Counted from the first letter of the stretch, positions 1 to 7,465 are shown. The stretch: 14,200 nucleotides of DNA from Comamonas sp. (GCA_018384835.1 JAHAYB010000267.1:1-14200); one strand, 5' to 3'. The notes: a model not told the origin generated them from the letters alone. Translations and numbers: made by a program.

Positions 1-852
1 GTGCAGCGCCTGATTGCCAACGGCCACACCTACGAGCAAGACGGCGCACTGTGGCTCAAAACCACCGACTACGGCGACGACAAAGACCGCGTGATGCGCA
101 AGTCCGAGGGCGGCTACACCTATTTTGTGCCCGACGTGGCCTACCACATCCAAAAATTCAAGCGCGGCTTTGCCAAGGTGGTGAACATCCAGGGCACCGA
201 CCACCACGGCACGATTGCCCGTGTACGCGCTGGCCTGCAAGCGGCGGATGTGGGCATTCCCGCTGGCTACCCCGATTACGTGCTGCATACCATGGTGCGC
301 GTGGTGCGCGGGGGCGAGGAAGTCAAAATCAGCAAGCGGGCGGGCAGCTACGTTACCCTGCGCGACCTGATTGAATGGACTAGCAAGGATGCCGTGCGCT
401 TCTTCCTCCTGAGCCGCAAACCCGACACGGAATACACCTTCGACGTGGATTTGGCCGTCGCGCAAAACAACGACAACCCGGTGTACTACGTGCAATACGC
501 CCATGCGCGTATCTGCTCGGTGCTGCGCAGTTGGCGCGAGGATTACGACGTGGCCGCCCTGCACAACGTGGACTTGTCAGCCCTAGAGGGCGCACAAGCC
601 CAGGCACTGATGCTGCTGCTGGCCAAATACCCCGAAATGCTGACGGCTGCTGCCAATGGCAACGCCCCGCACGATGTCAGCTTCTATCTGCGCGAGCTGG
701 CCGCCGCTTACCACAGCTACTACGATGCCGAGCGCATTTTGGTCGAGGACGAAGCCGTCAAACTCGCCCGCCTGGCGCTGGTGGCTGCCACCGCTCAAGT
801 GCTGGCCAATGGACTGGCCATGCTGGGGGTGAGTGCCCCCGCCCGTATGTAA
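1..852 (+). CDS. argS: Arginyl-tRNA synthetase, C-terminal half (5' end outside window)
   Basis: This class I synthetase charges tRNA-Arg with arginine in the cytoplasm. The window holds the last 283 codons. The GTG at position 1 is probably just an internal valine codon, because bacterial ArgS is usually about 560-580 residues and its HIGH-type ATP site must lie upstream. Visible parts are the catalytic-core segment with G-T-D-H-H-G at local residues 65-70, the KMSKS-type loop written K-I-S-K-R at 109-113, and the helical DALR anticodon-binding domain from about residue 155. The DALR domain contains the typical [12 protein letters not shown] stretch. The end, L-G-V-S-A-P-A-R-M, matches the conserved ArgS C-terminus. 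A SPOR-protein gene follows about 25 bases after the stop, so the two are probably co-transcribed. Identity is very secure. Confidence 0.97.
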   Translation: MQRLIANGHTYEQDGALWLKTTDYGDDKDRVMRKSEGGYTYFVPDVAYHIQKFKRGFAKVVNIQGTDHHGTIARVRAGLQAADVGIPAGYPDYVLHTMVRVVRGGEEVKISKRAGSYVTLRDLIEWTSKDAVRFFLLSRKPDTEYTFDVDLAVAQNNDNPVYYVQYAHARICSVLRSWREDYDVAALHNVDLSALEGAQAQALMLLLAKYPEMLTAAANGNAPHDVSFYLRELAAAYHSYYDAERILVEDEAVKLARLALVAATAQVLANGLAMLGVSAPARM

Positions 853-864
853 GCCCCCAGGGGC

Positions 865-883
865 AGGAGGCAGAGCATTGTTG
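865..883 (+). promoter_or_regulatory. Ribosome-binding site deciding a TTG start
   Basis: A full AGGAGG lies at 865-870, followed 7 bases later by TTG at 878 and an adjacent in-frame TTG at 881. No ATG or GTG is as well placed, so the SPOR gene most likely starts at a TTG codon. Such starts usually lower expression. Confidence 0.7.
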
Positions 884-1573
884 CAACGCAATCATTCATT
901 CCAAGGCCATGCCCGCTTGCAGCGCGGCGGCACCATCGTCGGTTTTATCGTGGGGGTGCTGGTGGGGTTGGGCATTGCCTTTGGGGTATCGGCTTACATC
1001 TCTGGGTTGCCCGTGCCCTTGCTGAACGACAGCGACTCGCGCCTGGGCAGCAATAGCGACGATCGCCATCACAACTGGGACCCTAACGCGCCGCTTTACT
1101 CAGGGGCGGAGCTGGATAAACCCAAACCCAAACCCAGCACCGCCGCCGTTAGCCCGGTTAGCCCCGCCAGCAGTGCAGACACTCCCTCGGGGGACGAGAA
1201 CGCCACCACCACTGCCACGCCAGCCCCCCCCAGTGCTGCGCAGGTGGAAGAGGGCAGCACTGTGTCCCCCCTTAGCCCCGCTCCTGCTACGGCTAGCACC
1301 AGCAGCCCAGCACCAGCAGATGCTGCACCCACCACAGGCCAAACCGGCTACTTTGTACAGGCTGGCGCATTTCGCAAACGCAGCGATGCCGATGCCCAAC
1401 GCGCCCGCGTCAGCCTACTGGGGCTGGAAGCGCGTGTGACTGAGCGCGAACAAAATGGCCGCATCATCTATCGCGTGCGCGTGGGGCCTTTTGCGCAGCG
1501 TGAGCCTGCCCAAAACACCCTGCAATCCTTAAATGCCGAAGGCATTGATGCCGCCATCGTGCGGTTGCAATAA
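878..1573 (+). CDS. Membrane-anchored SPOR-domain protein (FtsN-like)
   Basis: This is a predicted bitopic inner-membrane protein whose periplasmic SPOR domain would bind glycan-stripped septal peptidoglycan, as in FtsN and related division proteins. With a TTG start at 878 it has 231 residues: a basic N-terminus, one membrane helix at about residues 18-41 (G-F-I-V-G-V-L-V-G-L), a long low-complexity Pro/Ala/Thr/Ser linker (about 45-150), and a C-terminal SPOR domain (about 155-231) starting at G-Y-F-V-Q-A-G-A-F. The TTG is chosen because AGGAGG at 865-870 lies 7 bases ahead, and the N-terminus then begins M-L-Q-R-N. An ATG at 833 in the same frame would overlap argS and has no good ribosome-binding site. 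A TTG at 881 is also possible. The linker contains a C8 run at 1224-1231. FtsN itself is not proven; many SPOR proteins share this plan. Confidence 0.88.
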   Translation: MLQRNHSFQGHARLQRGGTIVGFIVGVLVGLGIAFGVSAYISGLPVPLLNDSDSRLGSNSDDRHHNWDPNAPLYSGAELDKPKPKPSTAAVSPVSPASSADTPSGDENATTTATPAPPSAAQVEEGSTVSPLSPAPATASTSSPAPADAAPTTGQTGYFVQAGAFRKRSDADAQRARVSLLGLEARVTEREQNGRIIYRVRVGPFAQREPAQNTLQSLNAEGIDAAIVRLQ

Positions 1574-1634
1574 ACGTCGCCCCGCACGCTCTGGCAGAAC
1601 TTTTTGCCGCTGCGCCCCCTCTAAAGTTGCTATC

Positions 1635-1662
1635 GCCAACGATCCCAACGATTGCCAACTAT
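1635..1662 (+). repeat. Three imperfect 9-bp direct repeats ahead of dsbA
   Basis: The SPOR-dsbA gap (1574-1688) contains GCCAACGAT (1635-1643), CCCAACGAT (1644-1652) and, after one extra base, GCCAACTAT (1654-1662). They sit 26 bases before the dsbA start codon. They could be an operator-like site or a chance repeat. No clear promoter or terminator is visible in this gap. Confidence 0.5.
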
Positions 1663-1688
1663 CGCTACTGAACCGGAGAGCCTGACCC

Positions 1689-2345
1689 ATGACGATGCAA
1701 CGCCGTACTTTTTCTTTCGGGGCTGCCAGTGCTGCCCTCACGCTACTGACCCCCAGCGCCTGGGCGCAAAATCAACCCCAGCCCCAGCCCAAGGCAGGTA
1801 AAGAGTTTCGCCAACTGGCCAAAACCGCCCCCACTGACGCGGCCTCGGGCGAGGTGGAGGTGCTGGAGTTCTTCTCCTACGGCTGCATTCACTGCAAAAA
1901 CTTCAACCCCAGCTTTCAGGCGTGGAAGAAGGCCGCGTCCGCCCATGTCAAAGTGCGCATGGTGCATGTCGGCTTTAACCCCAATTTTGAGCCGTTGCAG
2001 CGCATCTTCTACACCCTGCAATCCATGCAGGCGCTGGAGCAGGCGCACGATGCAATGTTTGAGGCCGTCCTTACCGAGCGCAAGGCCGTTCACCAAATGG
2101 ATGTGCTGCTGCCGCTGGTTGCCAAGCTGGGCATTGACCGCGAGCGCTTTGAGGCTGGCTACCAATCGTTTAGCACCGCCTCGCAAGTGCGCCGCGCCAT
2201 TCAGTTGCAAAACGCCTATGAGGTGGAGGGCACGCCCTCCATCGGCGTTGCCGGGCGCTATTACACCGACGGCGGCATGAACGGCAGCATGGAGCGGCTG
2301 CTGCACACCGTCGATTACCTGGTGGAACAAAGCCGCCAAGCCTAA
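1689..2345 (+). CDS. dsbA: Thiol:disulfide interchange protein DsbA
   Basis: This 218-residue periplasmic thioredoxin-fold oxidase would introduce disulfide bonds into exported proteins and be re-oxidised by DsbB. The active site is C66-I-H-C69, and the cis-proline loop is G-T-P183-S. The first active-site X is Ile, whereas E. coli DsbA has CPHC. The N-terminus (M-T-M-Q-R-R-T-F-S-F, then Ala/Leu-rich residues and S-A-W-A-Q) is a signal peptide with likely cleavage after A-W-A near residue 26. Its R-R-x-F pattern resembles a Tat signal. The start at ATG 1689 has GGAG about 10 bases upstream; ATG 1695 in frame is an alternative. It lies between the SPOR gene and pyrC on the same strand. A DsbC-type isomerase is encoded elsewhere in the window (12217-12945), but DsbB and DsbD are not seen. 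Confidence 0.93.
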   Translation: MTMQRRTFSFGAASAALTLLTPSAWAQNQPQPQPKAGKEFRQLAKTAPTDAASGEVEVLEFFSYGCIHCKNFNPSFQAWKKAASAHVKVRMVHVGFNPNFEPLQRIFYTLQSMQALEQAHDAMFEAVLTERKAVHQMDVLLPLVAKLGIDRERFEAGYQSFSTASQVRRAIQLQNAYEVEGTPSIGVAGRYYTDGGMNGSMERLLHTVDYLVEQSRQA

Positions 2346-2354
2346 TTCAGCAAA

Positions 2355-2382
2355 AACGAAGAACAAAGAACGAAGAACAAGG
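2355..2382 (+). repeat. Tandem 14-bp purine-rich repeat in the pyrC leader
   Basis: AACGAAGAACAAAG (2355-2368) is followed directly by AACGAAGAACAAGG (2369-2382), with one mismatch. The repeat fills most of the 51-base gap between the dsbA stop and the pyrC ATG at 2397. The second copy ends in AAGG, which is the only Shine-Dalgarno-like element for pyrC, about 12-14 bases from its start. Confidence 0.75.
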
Positions 2383-2396
2383 AACGTGCCCCCACC

Positions 2397-3449
2397 ATGA
2401 CTACAGCCCCCACCCCCCAAAGCCTGACGCTGCTGCGCCCCGACGACTGGCATCTACACGTGCGCGACGGCGCAGCCATGCAGGCCGTGGTTCCACACAC
2501 AGCGGCGCAGTTTGCGCGAGCGGTCATCATGCCCAACTTGCAGCCGCCCGTTACCACCACCGAGCAAGCGCTGGCCTACAAAGCGCGGATTCTGGCCGCC
2601 GTGCCCGCCGGGGTGTCGTTTGAGCCGCTGATGACGCTCTACCTCACCGAGCACACCGCACCCGAGGAAATCGAACGCGCCCGCGCCGCTGGCATCGTCG
2701 CCTGCAAGCTCTACCCCGCAGGCGCAACCACCAACAGCGCCCAAGGCGTGACCAACTTGCGCAACATCTACCCCGTGCTAGAAGCTATGCAGCGCCAAGG
2801 CTTGTTGCTGCTGGTACACGGCGAAGTCACCAGCGCTGAGATTGACCTGTTCGACCGCGAGGCGGTGTTTATCGAGCAGCAACTTATCCCCCTGCGCCGC
2901 GATTTTCCGAATCTCAAAATCGTCTTCGAGCACATCACTACCAAAGAAGCGGCGCAGTACGTGCGCGATGCCGATGCGTTTATCGCCGCGACCATTACGC
3001 CGCAGCACCTGCTCTACAACCGCAACGCAATTTTTACCGGCGGCATTCGCCCGCATTACTACTGCCTGCCGGTGTTAAAGCGCGAGGAACACCGCCTAGC
3101 GCTGGTGCAAGCGGCCACCAGCGGCAGCAGCAAATACTTTTTGGGCACAGACAGCGCCCCCCACGCCGCCCACCTGAAAGAACACGCCAGCGGCTGCGCC
3201 GGTTGCTACAGCGCCCATGCCGCTTTAGAGCTATACGCCAGCGCGTTTGAAGCGGCAGGCGCGTTAGATAAGTTAGAAGGCTTTGCCAGCCTTTATGGCG
3301 CAGACTTTTATGGCCTGCCGCGCAACACCTCTACCGTGCGCCTGGTCAAACAAAGCTGGACAGCGCCCGAGCACTTTGCCTTTGGCGAGGGCGCACAGCT
3401 CAAGCCCTTGGCAGCGGGCGAGGCGCTGGCCTGGCAGCTCCAGGGCTAG
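2397..3449 (+). CDS. pyrC: Dihydroorotase (class II)
   Basis: This enzyme cyclises N-carbamoyl-aspartate to dihydroorotate, the third step of de novo pyrimidine synthesis, in the cytoplasm. It has 350 residues, close to the 348 of E. coli PyrC. Visible catalytic features are the metal-binding H19-L-H21 in [10 protein letters not shown], the lysine expected to be carbamylated (K104 in A-C-K-L-Y-P-A-G), histidines in L-V-H-G-E and F-E-H-I-T-T, and the catalytic aspartate in L-G-T-D-S-A-P-H. The ATG at 2397 is preceded only by a weak, distant AAGGAA inside a tandem repeat. The gene may be read through from dsbA or from its own promoter. Its stop overlaps the stop of the opposing TerC-type gene at a shared CTAG. 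Nothing looks broken. Confidence 0.97.
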   Translation: MTTAPTPQSLTLLRPDDWHLHVRDGAAMQAVVPHTAAQFARAVIMPNLQPPVTTTEQALAYKARILAAVPAGVSFEPLMTLYLTEHTAPEEIERARAAGIVACKLYPAGATTNSAQGVTNLRNIYPVLEAMQRQGLLLLVHGEVTSAEIDLFDREAVFIEQQLIPLRRDFPNLKIVFEHITTKEAAQYVRDADAFIAATITPQHLLYNRNAIFTGGIRPHYYCLPVLKREEHRLALVQAATSGSSKYFLGTDSAPHAAHLKEHASGCAGCYSAHAALELYASAFEAAGALDKLEGFASLYGADFYGLPRNTSTVRLVKQSWTAPEHFAFGEGAQLKPLAAGEALAWQLQG

Positions 3450-5023
3450 GGCAGGCGCTGCACATCCACTAGGGCGATGCGGCGCTTGTCCATCTGTAGC
3501 ACCTCAAAGCGCAGCCCCTCAGCTTCTAGGCTGTCGCCTTCTTTGGGCAGTTGCTCAAAGCGTGCCAGCAAAAAGCCGCCTAGGGTGCTGTAGTCGTCAC
3601 TTTGCGCCAGGGTGTAGGTTTCGGTCGCGACTTCTAGGGTGTGCAGGTCGGCCAGGCCATCCACCACCCAATGGCCGGGGCTGGCTTGGGGTTGGATGTC
3701 GGGCACTTCGCCTTCTTCGGGGAACTCGCCGGCAATGGCTTCGAGCAGGTCAATGGGCGTGACCAAGCCCAAAATGCTGCCAAACTCATCACTGACCAGC
3801 ACAATCTGCGCCCGCGAGTCGCGCATTTGCTCCACCAGTTTGATGACGTTCACCGTCGCAGGCACCACCAGCGGCTGGCGCAGGCTGTTGGCGTGGTTGA
3901 TTTGGCCGCTGCTCATCAGGTCGGCCAGTAGGTCGCGCACACGCGCTACGCCTTCTAGGCGGTCTAGCTCGCCACGCGAGACGGGCATTAAGCCATGGCG
4001 GGTGTGCAGCAATTGCTGGCGCAGTTGCTCGGGGGGCTGGTTCAGGTCTATCCACAAAATGTCGGCACGCGGGGTCATGACGGATTGGGCATTGCGCTCG
4101 GCCAGCGATAGCACACCGCTGACCATGTGGCGCTCTTGCTGGCCAAAGGCCGCTTCCAGCGCCGCCGCCTCCGGTGCGTGGCTGCCGCTGCTTTCGCTAT
4201 TGCCACTGGCTGCCGTATCAGCGGTAGATTTACGGCCACCGAGCATTTGCAAAATCGTATTGGCGGTGCGCTCGCGCAGCGGAACCCTGGCCTGGTTGCG
4301 GCGCAGATTGCGCAGCGCCACCTGGTTGAAAAACTCAATCATGATGGAAAAGCCAATGGCCGCGTACAGATAGCCCTTGGGCAGGTGAAAGCCAAAGCCC
4401 TCGGCCAACAGGCTCAGGCCAATCATCAGCAGAAAGCTCAGGCACAGCACCACCACAGTGGGATGGGCATTGACGAATTGGGTCAGCGGCTTGGAGGCCA
4501 GCAGCATCACCCCCATAGCAATCACCACGGCGGCCATCATCACGCCTAGGTGATCCACCATGCCGACGGCGGTAATCACCGAGTCCAGCGAGAACACGGC
4601 ATCGAGCAACACAATCTGCGTCACCACCACGCCAAAGCTGGCGTAGGCACGTTGCTGGTTGTTGCTGTGCGCTAGCCCTTCCAGGCGTTCGTGCAGCTCA
4701 GTCGTGGCCTTGAAGAGCAGGAACAGGCCGCCGACCAGCAAAATCAGCGAGCGCCCAGAAAAATCCAAACTGCCGAGGCTAAACAGCGGTGTCGTCAGCG
4801 ACACCAGCCAAGAGATGGCCGAGAGCAGTACCAGCCGCATCACCAAGGCCAGCGATAGGCCAATGACCCGTGCGCGGTCGCGCTGCTCGGGCGGCAGCTT
4901 GTCGGCCAGGATGGCGATGAACACCAAGTTGTCCACCCCCAGGACAATCTCTAAAACAATCAGGGTGAGCAGGCCAATCCAGATGGAGGGATCCATCAGC
5001 CAAGCAAAGCTTATTGCATCCAT
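3446..5023 (-). CDS. TerC-family membrane protein with CBS pair and CorC/HlyC domain
   Basis: This inner-membrane protein resembles E. coli YoaE/YegH. It has an N-terminal TerC domain of about seven helices (about residues 10-235) carrying the G-V-D-N (29-32) and [10 protein letters not shown] (145-154) motifs, and a linker (about 262-298). A CBS pair follows (about 305-435, beginning near S-V-M-T-P-R and including [11 protein letters not shown]), then a CorC/HlyC (transporter-associated) domain at about 450-525. TerC relatives are linked to metal (Mn, tellurite) handling or export; the substrate of this subtype is not settled. The start at ATG 5023 is chosen because AAGGAGG (minus strand, 5036-5030) sits 6 bases upstream. 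This gives 525 residues, close to the 518-527 of its relatives, and the 9 extra codons up to 5050 are not needed. Transcription converges with pyrC with no space for a terminator. A terminator-like hairpin lies just before the ribosome-binding site. Confidence 0.92.
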   Translation of the reverse strand: MDAISFAWLMDPSIWIGLLTLIVLEIVLGVDNLVFIAILADKLPPEQRDRARVIGLSLALVMRLVLLSAISWLVSLTTPLFSLGSLDFSGRSLILLVGGLFLLFKATTELHERLEGLAHSNNQQRAYASFGVVVTQIVLLDAVFSLDSVITAVGMVDHLGVMMAAVVIAMGVMLLASKPLTQFVNAHPTVVVLCLSFLLMIGLSLLAEGFGFHLPKGYLYAAIGFSIMIEFFNQVALRNLRRNQARVPLRERTANTILQMLGGRKSTADTAASGNSESSGSHAPEAAALEAAFGQQERHMVSGVLSLAERNAQSVMTPRADILWIDLNQPPEQLRQQLLHTRHGLMPVSRGELDRLEGVARVRDLLADLMSSGQINHANSLRQPLVVPATVNVIKLVEQMRDSRAQIVLVSDEFGSILGLVTPIDLLEAIAGEFPEEGEVPDIQPQASPGHWVVDGLADLHTLEVATETYTLAQSDDYSTLGGFLLARFEQLPKEGDSLEAEGLRFEVLQMDKRRIALVDVQRLP

Positions 5024-5040
5024 GGTGTGCCTCCTTGCAT

Positions 5041-5066
5041 AAAAAACCAAGCTGCCTGAGGGCAGC
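5041..5066 (-). terminator. Terminator-like hairpin in the leader of the TerC-type gene (possible attenuator)
   Basis: On the minus strand, GCTGCC-CTCA-GGCAGC (5066 to 5051; 6-bp stem, 4-base loop) is followed by TTGGTTTTTT (5050-5041). Four bases later comes AAGGAGG, the ribosome-binding site of the TerC-type gene. A hairpin plus T-tract in this place would end transcription before the gene unless it is prevented from forming, so it fits an attenuator or riboswitch output. The stem is short and the T-run starts after two G's, so it may be only a weak terminator. Confidence 0.5.
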
Positions 5067-5263
5067 CATCAAGGGGCAAAGGCAAAGGTGCAGGGGGGGG
5101 CTTCATATAGAGAGTAGATGGTTCAAGAGAGCATAAATTCTAGCCAGAAGAACAGTGCCCTAGGGGAGGATGCAGTTTTTTGGTGGGAAGAAGCGCCATT
5201 CCTGAATTTTTTGCTTGGTTTTATCCCCTGGTCACAAAAACCTGTATGTTAAGGTAATACGCG

Positions 5264-5298
5264 ATGGCTTTGGCCGGTAGCACGCTACCCCAAGCCAT
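5264..5298 (+). promoter_or_regulatory. Stem-loop 1 in the presumed ectA leader
   Basis: ATGGCTT (5264-5270) pairs with AAGCCAT (5292-5298). The pairing continues through GG/CC across a bulged T and then GGTAG (5276-5280) with CTACC (5285-5289), around a CACG loop. It lies about 140 bases before the ectA ATG. If ectA is transcribed from near 5257, this would be the first structure in the leader RNA. It could also be a DNA operator. A short T-rich stretch (5298-5304) follows, but it is not a classic terminator. Confidence 0.45.
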
Positions 5299-5323
5299 TG
5301 TTTGTCAGGAGACCAAAGACCAA

Positions 5324-5364
5324 GGCCATTCCCTTTGCCCCGTGCTGGGTGAAGGGTGATGGCC
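5324..5364 (+). promoter_or_regulatory. Stem-loop 2 in the presumed ectA leader
   Basis: GGCCAT (5324-5329) pairs with ATGGCC (5359-5364). After a small internal loop, CCCTTTGCCC (5331-5340) pairs with GGGTGAAGGG (5347-5356) for 10 consecutive pairs, including two G-U wobbles, closed by a 6-base loop. This is a long stem for its size. It lies 74 bases before the ectA start and has no T-run after it, so it is not a terminator. I did not recognise a known riboswitch consensus. Confidence 0.45.
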
Positions 5365-5438
5365 GAGGGGTAATGTCCCACCGCCAGCGTAGCGCTTTTG
5401 ATGGCCTGCTTGGCATAGGCGCTTGCCCCTAAAGAAAG

Positions 5439-6011
5439 ATGTCCAACCCACACCATACAAACCCTGCTTCCCCTCACACTGTTCACCCCGCCTCCCCTCC
5501 TTCCCAAGCCATTGCGCTGCGCCAGCCCCTGCCTGAAGACGGCGTAGCCCTGCATCACCTGGTGGCAAGCTGTCCACCGCTAGACCCCAATTCGCTTTAT
5601 TGCAATCTGCTGCACTGCACGCACTTTGCAGCAACCTCGGTGGCGGCTGTGGCCGCTGATGGTGCGCTGCTGGGTTTTATTTCTGCCTATATCCCACTTG
5701 CGCAGCCGGACACCCTGTTTGTCTGGCAGGTTGCCGTTGCGCCCGCTGCACGCGGCCAGGGGCTGGGCGGGCGTATGCTCAATGCACTGTTGCAGCGCCC
5801 CACCTGCGCCCAGTTGCGCTTTATCGACACCACCATTACCCCAGGCAATGCTGCCTCGTGGGGCTTGTTTCAGGCTTGGGCACGCCGCCATGGTGCAGAG
5901 ACTAAGCAACAACTGCATTTTGAGCGCCAGCGCCACTTCGGCGGCCAGCACGAGGACGAAATGCTGCTGCGCATCGGTCCGCTGGCACTGGCTGCCGAGG
6001 CGGTTACCTAG
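5439..6011 (+). CDS. ectA: L-2,4-diaminobutyrate N-acetyltransferase
   Basis: This GNAT-fold enzyme acetylates diaminobutyrate with acetyl-CoA to give N-gamma-acetyl-diaminobutyrate, the second step of ectoine synthesis. The 190 residues comprise a Pro/His/Ser-rich, probably disordered start (1-24) and a GNAT domain (about 25-185). The domain carries the EctA-typical P-L-D-x-N-S-L-Y segment, A-Q-P-D-T-L-F-V-W-Q-V-A-V, and the acetyl-CoA loop R105-G-Q-G-L-G110. The ATG at 5439 is supported by an in-frame stop just upstream (TAA at 5430-5432). The ribosome-binding site is poor (only AAAGAAAG touching the ATG), and AGGGG (5366-5370) could pair with CCCCT (5426-5430) near the start. EctB and EctC follow, so the assignment is firm. 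The 173-base gap before ectB is unusually long for an operon. Confidence 0.93.
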   Translation: MSNPHHTNPASPHTVHPASPPSQAIALRQPLPEDGVALHHLVASCPPLDPNSLYCNLLHCTHFAATSVAAVAADGALLGFISAYIPLAQPDTLFVWQVAVAPAARGQGLGGRMLNALLQRPTCAQLRFIDTTITPGNAASWGLFQAWARRHGAETKQQLHFERQRHFGGQHEDEMLLRIGPLALAAEAVT

Positions 6012-6184
6012 CACCCGCACGTTCTTAGACGCTGCTGCATTGGGCTAGGGCAAATCTGGCGGCCATCCGCCCCTTCCCCTGCCTACGGTCTTTTCTTTTT
6101 CCCCATTTTTTCTGCTGCCTGCTCGGCTACCAGCTGGGCTGCTGCATTCCCTTTTTTTTCACACGTGCCCAAGGAGACCCCCGC
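6012..6184 (+). other. ectA-ectB gap with pyrimidine tracts
   Basis: The 173-base gap has a small GGCGG-CCAT-CCGCC hairpin (6058-6071), a pyrimidine-rich stretch (about 6071-6115), a T8 run (6152-6159) and the strong ectB ribosome-binding site AAGGAG (6171-6176). The hairpin is not followed directly by T's, so it is not a clear terminator, but partial polarity is possible. No gene is visible. The 11-mer GCTGCTGCATT occurs twice (6031-6041 and 6138-6148). Confidence 0.5.
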
Positions 6185-7465
6185 ATGACAACGATTTTTG
6201 ACCAGCTCGAATCCAACGTACAAAGCTACGCCCGCTCTTTTCCCGTGGTGTTTGACCGCGCTGAAGGTGCGGCAATTTTTGACGGTACAGGCCGCCGCTA
6301 TATCGACTTTCTGGCTGGGGCTGGCACGCTCAACTACGGCCACAACAACCCGCACTGCAAGGCGGCTTTGCTCGACTACATTGATGCCGACGGTATTGCC
6401 CACGGCCTGGACATGCACACCCGCGCCAAGGCCGAGTTTCTGCAAAGTTTTAAGTGCCACATTTTGCAGCCGCGCAAGATGGATTACCGCCTGCAATTTA
6501 CAGGTCCCACTGGCACGAATGCGGTAGAAGCGGCCATGAAGGTGGCCAGAAAAGTTACTGGCAGGCACAACATTGTTGCCTTCACCAACGGCTTTCACGG
6601 TGTGACGCTGGGCGCTGCGGCGGCTACCGGCAACCAGCACCACCGTGGCGGCTGTGGCATTGGCCTGGGCGGCATCACCCGTATCCCCTATGACGGTTAT
6701 TTGGGCAGTGACTTGGACAGCACCCAGTTGCTGCAAAAAATGCTGCTTGATAACTCCAGCGGTATGGACGCACCCGCTGCCGTCATTGTGGAAACCGTGC
6801 AGGGTGAAGGCGGCCTGAACGTAGCCAGTGCCCAATGGCTGCAAGCCTTGCAAGCCATTTGTAGAGAGCATGGCATTTTGCTTATCGTGGACGATATTCA
6901 GGCCGGTTGCGGGCGCACGGGTAGCTTTTTTAGCTTTGAGCCGCTGGGCATTCAGCCCGATATTGTGACCCTATCCAAATCGCTTTCTGGCATGGGGCTG
7001 CCGTTTGCCTTGGTGCTGATTAAACCCGAATACGACCAGTGGCAACCCGGCGAGCACAACGGTACTTTCCGTGGCAACAACCATGCTTTTATCACCGCCA
7101 AGACCGCACTAGATACCTATTGGAGCAGCCCCCGCTTTGCCCAGGACGTGCAGCGCAAAGCCGCCCTCTTGCACGAGCGCCTGACCGCCATTACCGAGCT
7201 AGCCGCCCCCGGCCAGATACACACCAAAGGGCGTGGAATGATGCAAGGCATCAGCTTTACCCAGACGCAGCTTACCGATGCCATTACCACCCGCTGCTTT
7301 GAAAGCGGCCTGATTATCGAAACCAGCGGCCCCGACAGCGAAGTTATCAAATGCCTATGCCCCTTGACTATTAGCGATGCAGACCTGCACGCCGGTTTGG
7401 ACATCCTCAGCGCCTGCACCGCCGAAGTGCTGAGTGAAGCCAATCTGCTGGCCGCCGCTGCTTGA
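6185..7465 (+). CDS. ectB: Diaminobutyrate--2-oxoglutarate aminotransferase
   Basis: This PLP-dependent class III aminotransferase converts L-aspartate-beta-semialdehyde to L-2,4-diaminobutyrate with glutamate as amino donor, the first committed step to ectoine. It has 426 residues, the usual EctB size. Visible motifs are the G-P-T-G-T-N-A-V-E-A-A cofactor-phosphate region (107-117), the F-H-G turn (137-139), V-D-D-I-Q-A-G-C-G-R-T-G (235-246) with the PLP-ring aspartate, and the Schiff-base lysine K265 in L-S-K-S-L-S-G. The start at ATG 6185 is well supported by AAGGAG 8 bases upstream, a stronger site than those of ectA or ectC. Within the operon it should depend on ectA transcription unless the 173-base gap has its own promoter. 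A nonribosomal or siderophore DABA aminotransferase is excluded by the ectA/ectC context. Confidence 0.95.
   Translation: MTTIFDQLESNVQSYARSFPVVFDRAEGAAIFDGTGRRYIDFLAGAGTLNYGHNNPHCKAALLDYIDADGIAHGLDMHTRAKAEFLQSFKCHILQPRKMDYRLQFTGPTGTNAVEAAMKVARKVTGRHNIVAFTNGFHGVTLGAAAATGNQHHRGGCGIGLGGITRIPYDGYLGSDLDSTQLLQKMLLDNSSGMDAPAAVIVETVQGEGGLNVASAQWLQALQAICREHGILLIVDDIQAGCGRTGSFFSFEPLGIQPDIVTLSKSLSGMGLPFALVLIKPEYDQWQPGEHNGTFRGNNHAFITAKTALDTYWSSPRFAQDVQRKAALLHERLTAITELAAPGQIHTKGRGMMQGISFTQTQLTDAITTRCFESGLIIETSGPDSEVIKCLCPLTISDADLHAGLDILSACTAEVLSEANLLAAAA

Larger units (their letters stand above)
5024..5438. other. Divergent intergenic region between the TerC-type gene and ectA
   Basis: These 415 bases hold no convincing gene. 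Open frames here are short or run antisense into ectA. Contents from left to right: the TerC-gene ribosome-binding site; the terminator-like hairpin; a G8 run at 5093-5100; a minus-strand -10-like TAGAAT (5142 to 5137) without a good -35, perhaps the TerC-gene promoter; an AT-rich stretch at about 5172-5250 with a weak plus-strand -10-like TATGTT (5245-5250); and two stem-loops (5264-5298 and 5324-5364) ahead of ectA. Both genes must start transcription here, but neither promoter can be placed with confidence by eye. Confidence 0.6.

Noticed and set aside
1743..2453. Long open frame on the minus strand opposite dsbA (about 236 codons)
   Set aside because: It lies antisense to a clear dsbA, has no recognisable domain, and is the kind of mirror frame GC-rich codon bias creates.
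5024..5240. yybP-ykoY manganese riboswitch before the TerC-type gene
   Set aside because: I looked for the conserved GGGGAGUA-type core and found only a weak GGGGATAA. Only the hairpin plus T-tract can be supported.
5324..5438. FMN or cobalamin riboswitch in the ectA leader
   Set aside because: Fragments such as GGGTGAAGGG and CCCACCGCC recall these classes, but the conserved cores are absent and the downstream genes do not fit.
5232..5558. Possible small minus-strand gene in the TerC/ectA gap (about 108 codons)
   Set aside because: It runs into ectA in antisense, resembles no known family and has no ribosome-binding site. The DNA is better explained as an ectA leader.
6083..6871. Long open frame on the minus strand opposite ectB
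   Set aside because: Antisense to a well-supported ectB with no motifs; a codon-bias shadow.
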